This document shows positions 22,500-31,672 of a stretch of 50,349 bases of DNA, one piece after another (position 1 is the first letter of the stretch; every line of letters starts with the position of its first letter). The translations under genes and the position numbers were made by a program. The notes under the pieces were generated by a model, which saw nothing but the letters and a program-made list of their open reading frames with translations, was not told the origin of the DNA and did no database searches. Source of the DNA: Streptomyces sp. NRRL S-340 (GTDB lineage Bacteria; Actinomycetota; Actinomycetes; Streptomycetales; Streptomycetaceae); NCBI RefSeq assembly GCF_000720185.1, contig NZ_JOIY01000069.1, forward strand, positions 1 to 50,349. Direction: 5' to 3'.

Positions 22500-23465
22500 A
22501 TGGACCTGCACCCCGCCCCGCACCCGGCCGCGCATCCCGCCCACGTCGCGCATCCCGCAGCACAGCCCTCAGCCCTCAACCGGCAGTCCGCCGTCCGGTC
22601 GCTCGTGCTGGGCGACGTGCGAATGACCTACGTCGTGGACGGCGCGATGGCCATGCTGCCGTCGGGCTTCTTCCCCGGCTTTCCCCAGGAATACTGGGAC
22701 GCGCACCCCGAACTGCTCGACGAGCGAGGCCGGTTGCCCATGTCCGCGGGCGGCCTGCTGGTCGAACGCGACGGGCGCCGCCTGCTGATCGACGCCGGCC
22801 TCGGCCCCGTGCGCGGGCCGGTCCACGTCTCCGGGGACCTGGTGGGACACAGCGACTGCGGCGCACTCCCCGCGACACTCGCGGCGCTCGGACACGCACC
22901 CGAGGACATCGAGGCGGTCGCCTTCACCCACCTGCACGTCGACCACACCGGCTGGGCGTTCACGCCCGGCAGGACGCGGGGCGAGGGGGAGAAGACCTTT
23001 CCCCGGGCCCGCTACCTCGTCGCAGCCCCGGAATGGGCCCCGCACGACCGCGGCACCACGGTGCCGGGCGCCCCGGAGGCCGACGTCCTCACCCGCATCG
23101 GCGCGGAACACACCCCGTTCGACGACGGCGACGAGATCTTTCCGGGTGTGCGCGCCCTGGTCACTCCCGGCCATTCCCCGGGACACACCTCGTACGTGAT
23201 CGACGCGGCGGGGGAGCGGGTGATCGTCCTCGGGGACGTGTTCCACACACCGGCGCAGCTCACCCACCCCGACTGGCCCTCACGCCCCGACATCGACCGA
23301 GCCGGGGTGAGGGCCGCGCGCCGGCGTCTGACGGCGGAACTCGAGCAGCCGGGAACGATCGGCTTCGCGTTCCACTTCGGCGACCAGGCGTTCGGACGTC
23401 TGACCAGGACCGGCTGGGTGCCGGCCCCGGCACCGGCGCTCCTCCCGGCCCCGCGGACGGTATGA
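22500..23465 (+). CDS. MBL-fold metallo-hydrolase
   Basis: This 321-residue protein has the metallo-beta-lactamase metal motifs in order: THLHVDHTGW (HxHxDH), the third histidine in TPGHSPGHTSY, the bridging Asp in VLGDVFHTP, and a last His in AFHFGDQAF. The first 25 residues are His/Ala/Pro repeats (AHPAHVAHPAA) before a conserved strand. The pattern resembles quorum-quenching lactonases and related glyoxalase-type hydrolases, but the substrate cannot be read. The start ATG follows GAAGAGGAAG. It shares the strand with the flavin reductase 97 bases upstream and could be in the same unit. A lactonase in a strain with a GBL circuit is noteworthy but unproven. Confidence 0.87.
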   Translation: MDLHPAPHPAAHPAHVAHPAAQPSALNRQSAVRSLVLGDVRMTYVVDGAMAMLPSGFFPGFPQEYWDAHPELLDERGRLPMSAGGLLVERDGRRLLIDAGLGPVRGPVHVSGDLVGHSDCGALPATLAALGHAPEDIEAVAFTHLHVDHTGWAFTPGRTRGEGEKTFPRARYLVAAPEWAPHDRGTTVPGAPEADVLTRIGAEHTPFDDGDEIFPGVRALVTPGHSPGHTSYVIDAAGERVIVLGDVFHTPAQLTHPDWPSRPDIDRAGVRAARRRLTAELEQPGTIGFAFHFGDQAFGRLTRTGWVPAPAPALLPAPRTV

Positions 23466-23537
23466 CCAGGGCGCCCCGACCGAGGCGTCCTGACCGAGGC
23501 GCTCTGGCCAAGGCGCCGGGAACGACATAATGCGGCC

Positions 23538-23915
23538 ATGGACCAAGCAATCGCACGGAAGTTCGTGGACTCCTGGGTGACCGCGTGGAACGCGCACGAC
23601 CTGGACTCCCTGCTGGCGCACTTCACGGACGAGGTGACGTTCCGGTCGCCGGTGGCCGCCCAGCTGCTCGGCGGGGACGGCGTGATCCGGGGCAAGGACG
23701 CACTGCGCGCCTACTGGGCGGAGGGCCTGCGCCGCATCCCCGGCCTGCGGTTCGAGGTGGTCGGCAGCTACGTCGGCGTGGACTGCCTGGTCATCAACTA
23801 CCGCAACCAGAAGGGCGCTCTGGTCAACGAGGTCCTGGTCTTCGACGGTCCGCTGGTCACCGAGGGGTACGGCACCTACCTGGGCGAGGACGCCAACCCG
23901 GCCGGAGCGCGCTGA
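23538..23915 (+). CDS. SnoaL-like (NTF2 superfamily) protein
   Basis: This 125-residue protein has the SnoaL_2 layout: helix IARKFVDSWVTAWNAHDLDS, LLAHFTDEVTFRSPVA, then GKDALRAYWAEGL, and strands to TEGYGTYLG. It is a cone-shaped small-molecule binding fold, often with isomerase or hydrolase activity; no catalytic set is clear. A CATAAT box (23526-23531) lies six bases before the ATG and no ribosome site is seen, so leaderless expression is likely. It precedes the FAD monooxygenase by 83 bases. Confidence 0.78.
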   Translation: MDQAIARKFVDSWVTAWNAHDLDSLLAHFTDEVTFRSPVAAQLLGGDGVIRGKDALRAYWAEGLRRIPGLRFEVVGSYVGVDCLVINYRNQKGALVNEVLVFDGPLVTEGYGTYLGEDANPAGAR

Positions 23916-23998
23916 ACCGGCCGTCCCCGGACGCGGGCGCGTCGGTGCCGCGGGGGCGGGTAGGACTCCGGGGGACCGGGCGCAGGAGTGGGGGAGAC

Positions 23999-25165
23999 AT
24001 GGCAGTGGTACGCGTACTCGTCATCGGCGGCGGGATCGCCGGCACGGCGACGGCCCTGGCCCTGCGCAAGGCGGGGTACGACGTCACCGTCCACGAGGCG
24101 CATCCGGACGCGGCGGAGGACATCGGCGCCTTCCTGACGCTCGCCGGCAACGGCATGCGCGCCCTCGCCCAGTTCGACGCCGCCGCAGCGGTCACCGCGA
24201 TCGGCTTCCCGCTGACCTCGATGCGCGTCCTCGACGCGGCCGGGGCCGAGGCCGCACACGTGCCGCTGGGCGAACCGGGCGATCCCCTGCTGCGCTACCG
24301 CTGCCTGCGCCGCGGCGAACTCAACGCCGCCCTCCAGGCGGAGGCCGCGCGCCGGGGCGTCCCCGTACGGCACGGGGCCCGCCTCACCGCCGTCGAGGAC
24401 GGCCCGGACGGCGTCACCGCGCGCTTCTGCGACGGCACCACCGCGACGGGTGACCTGCTCGTCGGCGCGGACGGCGTGCACTCCACGGTCCGCCGCGCCA
24501 TCGCCCCCGCCGCCCGGCCCGTCTACGCGGGCCAGCGCGTCTTCTACGGCTACACGCGCACCGCGCCCGGCTCCCCCGACCCGGCCTGCATCACGATGGT
24601 GCGGGGCAGCACCGCCGCGTTCGGCCACACCACGTCGCCCGAGGGGGAGACGTACTGGTTCGCGCGGGTGAGCGACCGGCCGCTGTCCGCCGACGCGATC
24701 GACCGGGGCACCCCCGGCCGCTGGCGCGACCTGCTCGTCCCCCTGCTGCGCAAGGACCCCACCCCGGTCGCGGACATCGTCGCGGCCACCGGCGACGAGC
24801 TGATGGTCACCAACGCGACGGAGCTGCCGGCCGGCACACCCTGGCGCTCGGGCCGGGTCCTGCTGGTCGGGGACGCCGCCCACGCCGCCTCCCCGGCCAC
24901 CGGGCAGGGCGCCTCGATGGCCCTGGAGGACGCCGTCGTCCTCGCGAAGTGCCTGCGCGACAGCCCCGACCACACCACGGCGCTCGCCCTCTACGAGTCG
25001 CTGCGCCGCCCCCGGACCGAGCACAACACGACCGTCAGCGGCAACATCTCGCGCGGCACCCACACGCCTTCCCCGGTCAACCGCGTCGGGGCGGCCGCCC
25101 CCGGCGCCCCGGAAGCCGGCGAACTCGCCCGCCTCCTGGACTGGAACACCGCTGTGACCCCCTGA
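23999..25165 (+). CDS. FAD-dependent monooxygenase
   Basis: This 388-residue class A flavin hydroxylase has the three expected motifs: GGGIAGTATALALRKAG near residue 10 (ADP binding), DLLVGADGVHSTVRR near 160 (the DG motif), and RVLLVGDAAHAASPATGQGA near 290 (GD motif). The ribosome site GGGGGAG is close to the ATG. Overall similarity is to salicylate-hydroxylase-like enzymes that act on small aromatic or amine substrates. It converges on the subtilase gene, with a strong shared terminator between. No pathway partner is evident, so the substrate stays open. Confidence 0.9.
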   Translation: MAVVRVLVIGGGIAGTATALALRKAGYDVTVHEAHPDAAEDIGAFLTLAGNGMRALAQFDAAAAVTAIGFPLTSMRVLDAAGAEAAHVPLGEPGDPLLRYRCLRRGELNAALQAEAARRGVPVRHGARLTAVEDGPDGVTARFCDGTTATGDLLVGADGVHSTVRRAIAPAARPVYAGQRVFYGYTRTAPGSPDPACITMVRGSTAAFGHTTSPEGETYWFARVSDRPLSADAIDRGTPGRWRDLLVPLLRKDPTPVADIVAATGDELMVTNATELPAGTPWRSGRVLLVGDAAHAASPATGQGASMALEDAVVLAKCLRDSPDHTTALALYESLRRPRTEHNTTVSGNISRGTHTPSPVNRVGAAAPGAPEAGELARLLDWNTAVTP

Positions 25166-25181
25166 CCGCGGTGCACACGCA

Positions 25182-25224
25182 CCCGGCCGGGGGCGGCAGA
25201 GACCGTCTGCCGCCCCCGGCCGGG
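25182..25224. terminator. Perfect 19-bp bidirectional terminator
   Basis: CCCGGCCGGGGGCGGCAGA (25182-25200) and its exact complement (25206-25224) surround GACCG. It stands between the convergent monooxygenase and subtilase genes and can end both. Confidence 0.85.
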
Positions 25225-25260
25225 CCGTGGTGAGGTGCCCCAGGTGACCGGGGCCAGGGC

Positions 25261-28200
25261 CTACTCGGTGGTGAGGTAGGCGCGTTCGATCGTCTGGTCG
25301 AGCGTGTTGCCCTGGGCGTCTGTCAGCGCCGCCCGCAGGGAGACGGAGCCCGCCCGGTCCGGGTGGCGGAGCGAGAGGTGCGTGCCCGCCACAGCGTCGG
25401 CGTGCTGCCAGGTGCGCCCCTCGTCGTAGGAGACCTCGAAGGAGAGCTTGTGCGGCGGCCGTCCGGCGGCGGCCCCCTCGATGTGGAACGGCACGTCGAA
25501 CCTCTGGCCGGCCTTCGCGGTGCCGTTCAGGGTCAGCTCGGGGGTGAAGCGGACCACGGACAGCGGCAGCGCGGCCCAGGTGCCCTCGGGCGTCCGGGCG
25601 GAACGGAAGGTCCACTCCGTCCTGACCCGGGTGCTCACCGGTGTGCGGGCCGCGTCACGGGAGGTGTCCACGGTCAGCTTGTACGCGCTGTCCTGCGCCG
25701 GAACGGCGTACTGGACGACGTCGTCCGTCGGGGAGACGCCGTGCGGGTCGGAGATCTCCACGCCGTCGGCCCGGAGCGAACTGTCCGCTGTGGCTCCCGG
25801 GGTGGTGTTCCAGTGCCCGGCACCGTCGTTGAACTGCGGCAGATAGGCGCGGACGACGTTGCCGTTCCGGGCGATGCCGGGGACGAGCGGGGACGGGGTG
25901 CCGCCCGCCCCGCTCAGGGCAGGACCGAAGACGCCGACGTTGTACCGCTCGGTGTAGCTCTTGCCGGACCGGTACGTCCCCGTGCCCCAGAGCTGGGCGT
26001 CGGGACCGTCGCCCGCGAGCACGAGGAAACTCCACTCGACGTCGTGGCCGAGGACGTACTGGGTGCCGCTCAGCGGCAGGCTCACATGCAGGGGCGTGCC
26101 GAGGGCGGACAGCTCTCCGCGCGGGGTCCACGTCTGGGCGAAGAGGTCCGCTTCCTTACCCTCGGTGGGGGAGCCGATCCGGAAGTCGACCTTGGCGAGC
26201 TGCTCGGGCCTCACCTCCGTGCTGAAGCCGCCCAGCCGACCGGTACGCCTCCAGGCCAGGTGGTAGGCGACGGGCGTGCCGCCGCTCTGGTCGCTCCACG
26301 TGCCGGAATACTGGGCGAACGCCTGACCGGCGGGCAGCCGCGGACCGAGCTGCCCGACCGTGAAGTTCTGGAAGCCGGGGAGGCCGTACGTGAAGAGGCC
26401 CGGGTCCAGTCCCGCGCGTCGCTGCCATCCGACGGTGATCACGCCGTCGATGTTCTCGGCGGCCGGGTCGGGCAGGGTCGCCCGGACCGGGCGCGCCTGC
26501 CGCGCGTCGACGGTGACCGTGGTGTCCTTGTCCAGCCGCAGGAGGGGCTGGAACAGCAGGGCGCGCGTCGGGGCGCTGGGGTTCGCGTGAACGATGCCAC
26601 TGAGGGAGTAGTCGCCCCTGGGCAGCCGCACCGTCAGTTCGCCGTCCTCCTCGTCGGCGTAGACGGCGTGGAAGTCGGTGTCGATGCCCTGGATCTCGGT
26701 CGTGGCGTCGCCGATGGGCGTGCCGTTCTCGTCGAGGTGCCTGAGCGTCAGGTCGTACATCTCGACCTCGCGCTCCACCCCGAGAGCGGTGCGCACCCTG
26801 ACCTTGCCGTCGGCGGAGGCGGCGGTCACCGAGCCGCCGAACGTGCCGTCGGTGTCGCCGGCCCGGGTGTCGGCGGTGACGGAGGCGGTCGCCGTGCCGC
26901 CCGCGGGGACGGTGAGGTGCTGGGGCGAGACGGCGAACAGGCCCTCGGCGGCGGGCTTGCCGTCCACCGACAGCGCTTCGACGGACAGGTCCAGGGTGAC
27001 CGGTCCGGTCCCCAGGTTGCGGTACGTGAGCTGCTTCGTCACCGGTTCGTCGTCGGTGTGCGGCCACTCCTGCCGGCCGAAGTCGAGGGGACCCTGCTCG
27101 GCGACGACGCTCTGCCCGATGGCCCGGGCCACGTCGGTGCGACCGGTGCCCTGCTGGAACGAGCTGTACGGGCCCGGTTCGGCGGACCCGGTCAGCACCG
27201 CCTTGAGGCGCGCGCCGTCCCAGTCGTGGTGCTGCTGGGCGAGGAGGGCCGCGGCACCCGCGACATGCGGGGTCGCCATGGAGGTGCCGTCGAGCGTGAG
27301 GTAGCCGGGGATGTCAGAGGGGTACTGACCCTCCAGGGTGCTGCCGGACGCCGAAGCCGCGGTGATGGCGACACCCGGTGCGGTCAGGTCGGGCTTGACC
27401 CCGCTGTCACCGACGCGCGGGCCGCGGCCGGAGAAGTCCGCGAGCTTGTCCGCCTTGTCGACGGCGCCGACGGTGAGCGCGGCCTCCGCGCTGCCCGGGG
27501 ACTCGACCGTGTGCTCGTCCTTGCCCTCGTTGCCTGCCGCGACGACGAAGAGGGTGCGGCTCTCGGCGGAGAGCCGGTTCACCGTCTCCTCCACCGGGTC
27601 GACACCGGGGGTGTCCTCGCCGCCGAGGCTGAGGTTGACGATGTCGGCGCCCTGCGCCACCGCCCACTCCATGCCCGCGATGACGCCGGATTCCTCGCCC
27701 GTGTTCCGGTCGTCGAGCACCTTGCCGTTGAGGATCTCCGCGCCCGGCGCGACGCCCTTGTACCTGCCGCCTGACTCGGCGCCGGTGCCGGCGACGACGG
27801 ACGCCGCATGGGTGCCGTGTCCGTAATGGTCGGCCGTGTCGGGGGAGTCGGTGAAGTTCTGCTCCCCGATCACCTTGCCCGCCAGGTCGGGATGGGTCTT
27901 GTCGACGCCGGAGTCCAGCACGGCGACCTTGACGCCGGTGCCGTCGTACCCGGCGGCCCAGGCGGCCGGGGCGCCGATCTGCGGCACGCTCCTGTCGAGG
28001 GTGCCGTGGCGCTTGCCGTCCAGCCATACCTTCGCCACCGCCGTCGAGCCGGTGAACCCCGCCGTGGGCCGGGCGCTTGCGCCACCGCCGGTCACGGCGT
28101 TCCAGAAGTCGGCGCCGCGCTTCTTGTCGGTGTGCAGCGCCGCGCCGCCGATGACGGGCAGCGCGCGGTCGATCCGCGCGCCGGCATCGGTGAAGGCGTT

Positions 28201-28626
28201 CACCGAGCGTGCCTTCCGGTCCCGGAAGGTGACGATCAGTGGAACCCCGGACCGGTGGGCGTCGTCGTAGCCGTCCGCCAGCAGCTCCGTCACGTCGAAC
28301 AGGCGCGGGTCCAGCCTGCCGGCCGCCAGCAGCAGTTGGGCGTCGTCCGGGACCACATGAGTGTGCCCGGCGACCGTCCGGAGCGAGAACGGCACCCGTC
28401 CCCGGCCGGCGGCCCGCTCCACCGCGGTGACCTGGCCCGCGGCGGTCACCTTGACCTGGTCGCCGGTGATCAGCGTCACCGTCTTCGGCGCACCGGACGC
28501 CGCGGCGCCGGTCACGTGGCGGGCGCCGCCCGGCGGCGCCGCGGCGGCCCCGCCGGCTGTTCCCGATGAGATGAGTACCGTCGCGAGGGCGACGGCGCTC
28601 ACCAGATGTCTCCTGGGTCTGCGCAT
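25261..28626 (-). CDS. Secreted subtilisin-like serine protease (S8 family)
   Basis: This 1121-residue protein has a signal peptide (RRPRRHLVSAVALATVLISS, cleavage near AAAA-PP) and a propeptide of about 190 residues. The S8 catalytic domain has D238 in VAVLDSGVD, H273 in YGHGTHAAS, N366 in VVAAGNEG, and S449 in DGTSMATPHVAG. The remaining 600 residues are beta-rich repeats of the kind seen in large Streptomyces subtilases, ending without an anchor, so it is released. It would degrade proteins outside the cell. It lies upstream of a second FG-GAP gene on the same strand, but a terminator and 190 bases separate their reading frames. The catalytic residues are intact. Confidence 0.93.
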   Translation of the reverse strand: MRRPRRHLVSAVALATVLISSGTAGGAAAAPPGGARHVTGAAASGAPKTVTLITGDQVKVTAAGQVTAVERAAGRGRVPFSLRTVAGHTHVVPDDAQLLLAAGRLDPRLFDVTELLADGYDDAHRSGVPLIVTFRDRKARSVNAFTDAGARIDRALPVIGGAALHTDKKRGADFWNAVTGGGASARPTAGFTGSTAVAKVWLDGKRHGTLDRSVPQIGAPAAWAAGYDGTGVKVAVLDSGVDKTHPDLAGKVIGEQNFTDSPDTADHYGHGTHAASVVAGTGAESGGRYKGVAPGAEILNGKVLDDRNTGEESGVIAGMEWAVAQGADIVNLSLGGEDTPGVDPVEETVNRLSAESRTLFVVAAGNEGKDEHTVESPGSAEAALTVGAVDKADKLADFSGRGPRVGDSGVKPDLTAPGVAITAASASGSTLEGQYPSDIPGYLTLDGTSMATPHVAGAAALLAQQHHDWDGARLKAVLTGSAEPGPYSSFQQGTGRTDVARAIGQSVVAEQGPLDFGRQEWPHTDDEPVTKQLTYRNLGTGPVTLDLSVEALSVDGKPAAEGLFAVSPQHLTVPAGGTATASVTADTRAGDTDGTFGGSVTAASADGKVRVRTALGVEREVEMYDLTLRHLDENGTPIGDATTEIQGIDTDFHAVYADEEDGELTVRLPRGDYSLSGIVHANPSAPTRALLFQPLLRLDKDTTVTVDARQARPVRATLPDPAAENIDGVITVGWQRRAGLDPGLFTYGLPGFQNFTVGQLGPRLPAGQAFAQYSGTWSDQSGGTPVAYHLAWRRTGRLGGFSTEVRPEQLAKVDFRIGSPTEGKEADLFAQTWTPRGELSALGTPLHVSLPLSGTQYVLGHDVEWSFLVLAGDGPDAQLWGTGTYRSGKSYTERYNVGVFGPALSGAGGTPSPLVPGIARNGNVVRAYLPQFNDGAGHWNTTPGATADSSLRADGVEISDPHGVSPTDDVVQYAVPAQDSAYKLTVDTSRDAARTPVSTRVRTEWTFRSARTPEGTWAALPLSVVRFTPELTLNGTAKAGQRFDVPFHIEGAAAGRPPHKLSFEVSYDEGRTWQHADAVAGTHLSLRHPDRAGSVSLRAALTDAQGNTLDQTIERAYLTTE

Positions 28627-28756
28627 ACCTACCGTCCCTGTCCTTCTCGTCGAGGTGGTGTTCGACGGACACCTTGAGACGACACCTCAAGGAGATTCAG
28701 AGACTGGTGTGCCGATGTGTGGAACCGGTGAGCAAGAGAGGTCGGTCACACATGTC

Positions 28757-28790
28757 GAACGGGCCGTCCCCCGCGGGGAACGGCCCGTTC
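28757..28790 (-). terminator. Perfect 11-bp hairpin terminator
   Basis: GAACGGGCCGT (28757-28767) pairs exactly with ACGGCCCGTTC (28780-28790). It lies 31 bases past the stop of the minus-strand FG-GAP gene. Confidence 0.8.
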
Positions 28791-28820
28791 AGATGCCCCG
28801 CGCGGGGCGGGGCGTCCGGA

Positions 28821-29768
28821 TCAGTACAGGATGCGGTAGGTGTTCCAGCCCGCGTTGCCGATCTTCACACGCGACGCGTAGGGCGCGGACGCCTTGCCGG
28901 TGCCCTTGTACAGCCACAGCGCGCCGTTCTTGTCACGGGCGAGCAGGTCGGTGATGCCGTCGTAGTTGATGTCACCGACGGAGAGCAGGGTGTTGTACGT
29001 GTTCCAGCCGCTGCCGATGCGGGTGCGCGCGGCGAACGGGGCCTTGGAGTCGCCGGTGCCCTTGTAGAGCCACAGCACGCCCGAGGAGTCCTTGGCGACG
29101 AGGTCGTCCTTGCCGTCGCCGGTCAGGTCGCCCTTGCCCGCCAGGTCGGTGTAGGCGTTCCAGCCGCCGCCGACCTTGTAACGCGAGGTCAGCTTGCCGT
29201 TGCCGTAACCCAGGTAGAGCCACAGCACGCCCGAGCTGTCGCGGGCCAGCAGGTCCTCGTAGGAGGCGCCGCCCAGGTTGCCCGCAGAGAGCACGCGGTT
29301 GTAGATGTTCCAGCCGCCGCCGACCAGCACCGACGGGGAATTCCACTTGTTGTAGTGCAGCTCGCCCGCGGTGACGTCCCAGGTGCCGTCCGACTCGCCG
29401 TCGAGGTTCTGGTCGACCTGCGTGATGGAGCGGGCGTCCTGCCAGCCGTAGCCGGACGGCTGGCGGGAGTCGAGGCCACCCGTGCCGTTGGGCGGGTAGC
29501 CGTACACGTCACCCTTGCTGTCCACGCCGTACACGGCGTTGACCTGGGCCGCCTTGAACTGCGCAGTGACGCTGTACTTCGCGGCGCCCGACGCCTTGGC
29601 GGCGGCGGAGACCTGCGAGACAGACCGTCCGGGTGCGTCGGCGGCGAAAGCGGCGGTGGTGCCGGTCGCCACCAGCGCGGCGGTGACCGCCGCAACCGTG
29701 ACACGCGCCGCGGTACGACGCGTGTTCAGGCCGGAGCTTTTGGCCACGTGGGTCCTCCAGTTGATCAT
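28821..29768 (-). CDS. Secreted FG-GAP repeat protein (second copy)
   Basis: This 315-residue protein has a signal peptide (RVTVAAVTAALVATGTTAAF, cleavage near AFA-AD) and four to five FG-GAP-like repeats. Each is of the form GDLTGDGKDDLVAKDSSGVL followed by WLYKGTG and a GGGWNAYTDL element. It ends in GWNTYRILY, close to the ending of the larger FG-GAP protein at 280-2013. The Asp-rich loops should bind calcium. It is an extracellular beta-propeller without a visible enzymatic part. Some such Streptomyces proteins are fused to hydrolases; this one is not. Confidence 0.88.
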   Translation of the reverse strand: MINWRTHVAKSSGLNTRRTAARVTVAAVTAALVATGTTAAFAADAPGRSVSQVSAAAKASGAAKYSVTAQFKAAQVNAVYGVDSKGDVYGYPPNGTGGLDSRQPSGYGWQDARSITQVDQNLDGESDGTWDVTAGELHYNKWNSPSVLVGGGWNIYNRVLSAGNLGGASYEDLLARDSSGVLWLYLGYGNGKLTSRYKVGGGWNAYTDLAGKGDLTGDGKDDLVAKDSSGVLWLYKGTGDSKAPFAARTRIGSGWNTYNTLLSVGDINYDGITDLLARDKNGALWLYKGTGKASAPYASRVKIGNAGWNTYRILY

Positions 29769-29997
29769 GGGGGCCGGATGACGGGCCGCGCTGCGGCCCG
29801 GAAAGATCCGGAGATACTCCGCGATCTTTCCACAGCTCCCTCACGCATCAACCGGGATTTCTCCCTGTGGGCGAAGTGGTACAGAAGCGGGACAGAAGCG
29901 CAACATGAGCCGTACAACCATTCCCGTGCTCACGGTTCTCCGAAGGCGCTCCGGCGCTCCTGATTCCGGCTCGGCCCCGGTTCGGGACGCCGTCCCC

Positions 29998-31350
29998 TCA
30001 TCCGCAGTCCAGCAGGCCCGCCTTGTGCTTGGCGTCGAGTATCCGGTGCACGGAGGCGTCGACCTTGTCCCGGAACGAGGCGTCCTGCTTCATCCGGCTC
30101 TGCACGGCCCGCGTCATCTCCGGCACGATGGACGGCCGTATCGTCAGGACCATGTCCCCACCGGCCGCGATGAAGTCCACCGCCCGCTGCGCCGGGGTGA
30201 AGGACCGCACCGCCACCGCGTCACCCAGGTCGTCGGAGATGACCACGCCCTTGAAGTTCAGGTCGTGGCGCAGCAATTGGCCGATCACCGCCGGGGAGAA
30301 GGCCGCCAGGTGCTTGGCGTCGATCTTCGTGTAGACGGCCGAGGAGATCATGACGAAGGGCGAACCGGCCTGGATCCCGGCGCGGAAGGGTTCCAGCGAG
30401 GCGGACTTGGCGGTCGTGACCGAGTCCACCACGTTCGCGGTGGTGTCCGTGTTGCCCAGCACCTGGCCCAGGCCGGGGAAGTGCTTGAGCGTGGTCATCA
30501 CCCCGGACTGCGCGAACCCGGCGGCGAAGGCGCCGCTGTGCGAGGTCACGGCGGCGGGGGTGTGACCGTACTCGCGGTGGAAGTAGCCGATGGGGCGGTT
30601 GCGGGTGCCCAGGCTCGCGGGAACCACGTCGGCGATCGGAGCGAGGTTCAGGTCGACCCCGGCGGCCTTGAGCTGCTTGGCCCAGTCGGAGGCGCGGGTG
30701 CGCAGGGTCGCGGTGCTCCAGCCGCCCTGGGTCAGTCCGTCGGGCATCGCCGAGAAGCCGGGGCCGCTGAGCACCTGCACCTGGCCGCCCTCCTGGTCGG
30801 TGGCGACCACCATGCCGGCCCGCCGCCCGCCGACCTGGTCGGACTGGGCCCGGATGCCGTCGACCAGCTTCCGGGTCGCCGCCGTACCGGCGTTGCTGCG
30901 GCCCGTCAGCATGACGGAGCCCACGTGCTGGTCGCGCAGGGTGCGCAACTGGGACGCGTCGGGGTGCGCCGCGGAGACCCCGCCCATGAAGAGCTGCCCC
31001 ACCCGCTGGGCCGTGGTCATGCCGGAGTAGTAGTCGTTCACACACTGAGCGGCCCTGGCCGAGGGCAGGGCACGTGGGGTGCTCTGATGGTCACCGAGGG
31101 TGGAACCCTGGCTCCTGGCGGCGGCGGGCGGGTCGGCGGGGGTGCGCCCCGCGCTCGACGGTGCCGTGCTCTGCGTGCCGCGGGCGGTCGGGAGTCCCGT
31201 CGGGGAGCCGGTGGCGCTCGTCGAGCCGACGGCGCCCACCTGGGCGGAGGTCCCCCCGCATGCCGTCGCCGCCAGAAGCAGGGTGACCACGGGGACCGCG
31301 GTGCGCAGGGCGGCCCGGTGGCCCCGGGTGCGTCGGACACGTGCCGGCAT
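29998..31350 (-). CDS. Glycoside hydrolase family 3-like lipoprotein
   Basis: This 450-residue protein begins MPARVRRTRGHR and has a lipobox-like LLLAATAC near residue 30, so it is probably anchored to the outer face of the membrane. The GH3 N-terminal barrel spans the rest: VATDQEGGQV, KHFPGLGQVLGNTD and GVVISDDLGD, whose aspartate is the expected nucleophile. NagZ enzymes carry a DSH histidine dyad after KHFPGHG; here the place reads DTTANVVD, so that dyad is missing. It may cleave cell-wall amino sugars by another mechanism or be a different glucosidase. The ATG at 31350 follows GGGAGAAG; longer readings would run through non-coding sequence. Confidence 0.82.
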   Translation of the reverse strand: MPARVRRTRGHRAALRTAVPVVTLLLAATACGGTSAQVGAVGSTSATGSPTGLPTARGTQSTAPSSAGRTPADPPAAARSQGSTLGDHQSTPRALPSARAAQCVNDYYSGMTTAQRVGQLFMGGVSAAHPDASQLRTLRDQHVGSVMLTGRSNAGTAATRKLVDGIRAQSDQVGGRRAGMVVATDQEGGQVQVLSGPGFSAMPDGLTQGGWSTATLRTRASDWAKQLKAAGVDLNLAPIADVVPASLGTRNRPIGYFHREYGHTPAAVTSHSGAFAAGFAQSGVMTTLKHFPGLGQVLGNTDTTANVVDSVTTAKSASLEPFRAGIQAGSPFVMISSAVYTKIDAKHLAAFSPAVIGQLLRHDLNFKGVVISDDLGDAVAVRSFTPAQRAVDFIAAGGDMVLTIRPSIVPEMTRAVQSRMKQDASFRDKVDASVHRILDAKHKAGLLDCG

Positions 31351-31672
31351 GACTTCTTCTCCCGCCTTCGACGTTCTCCGCACCGCACCAGAGGTGCGGG
31401 CGGGGCGCGCCACCGCGTTCCTCACGCGGACCGCGCCTCTTCCGTCCTTCACACGGTACGTCGCCGTCCGACGGCTCACACCTGCCCACCGGCCGGCGGA
31501 GCCGGGGACGGTCCGCTCGCCCTTCCGGCGGACCGGTGGGGGATCAGCCGGTGCCGCTTCCGCACCAGTGCCTGCCCGGGTTTCACGGCGGGCCGTGGGC
31601 GTGCGCGCGGGCAACTGCGCGCGGGCGCCGGGGAACGGCGTCCGGGTGCGCGGCGCACGGTGCGGGGAGGGC
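31351..31672. other. Intergenic region without recognisable features
   Basis: The 322 bases between the GH3-like gene start and the TetR stop should hold the GH3-like promoter. No convincing reading frame, strong hairpin or repeat was found. Confidence 0.5.
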
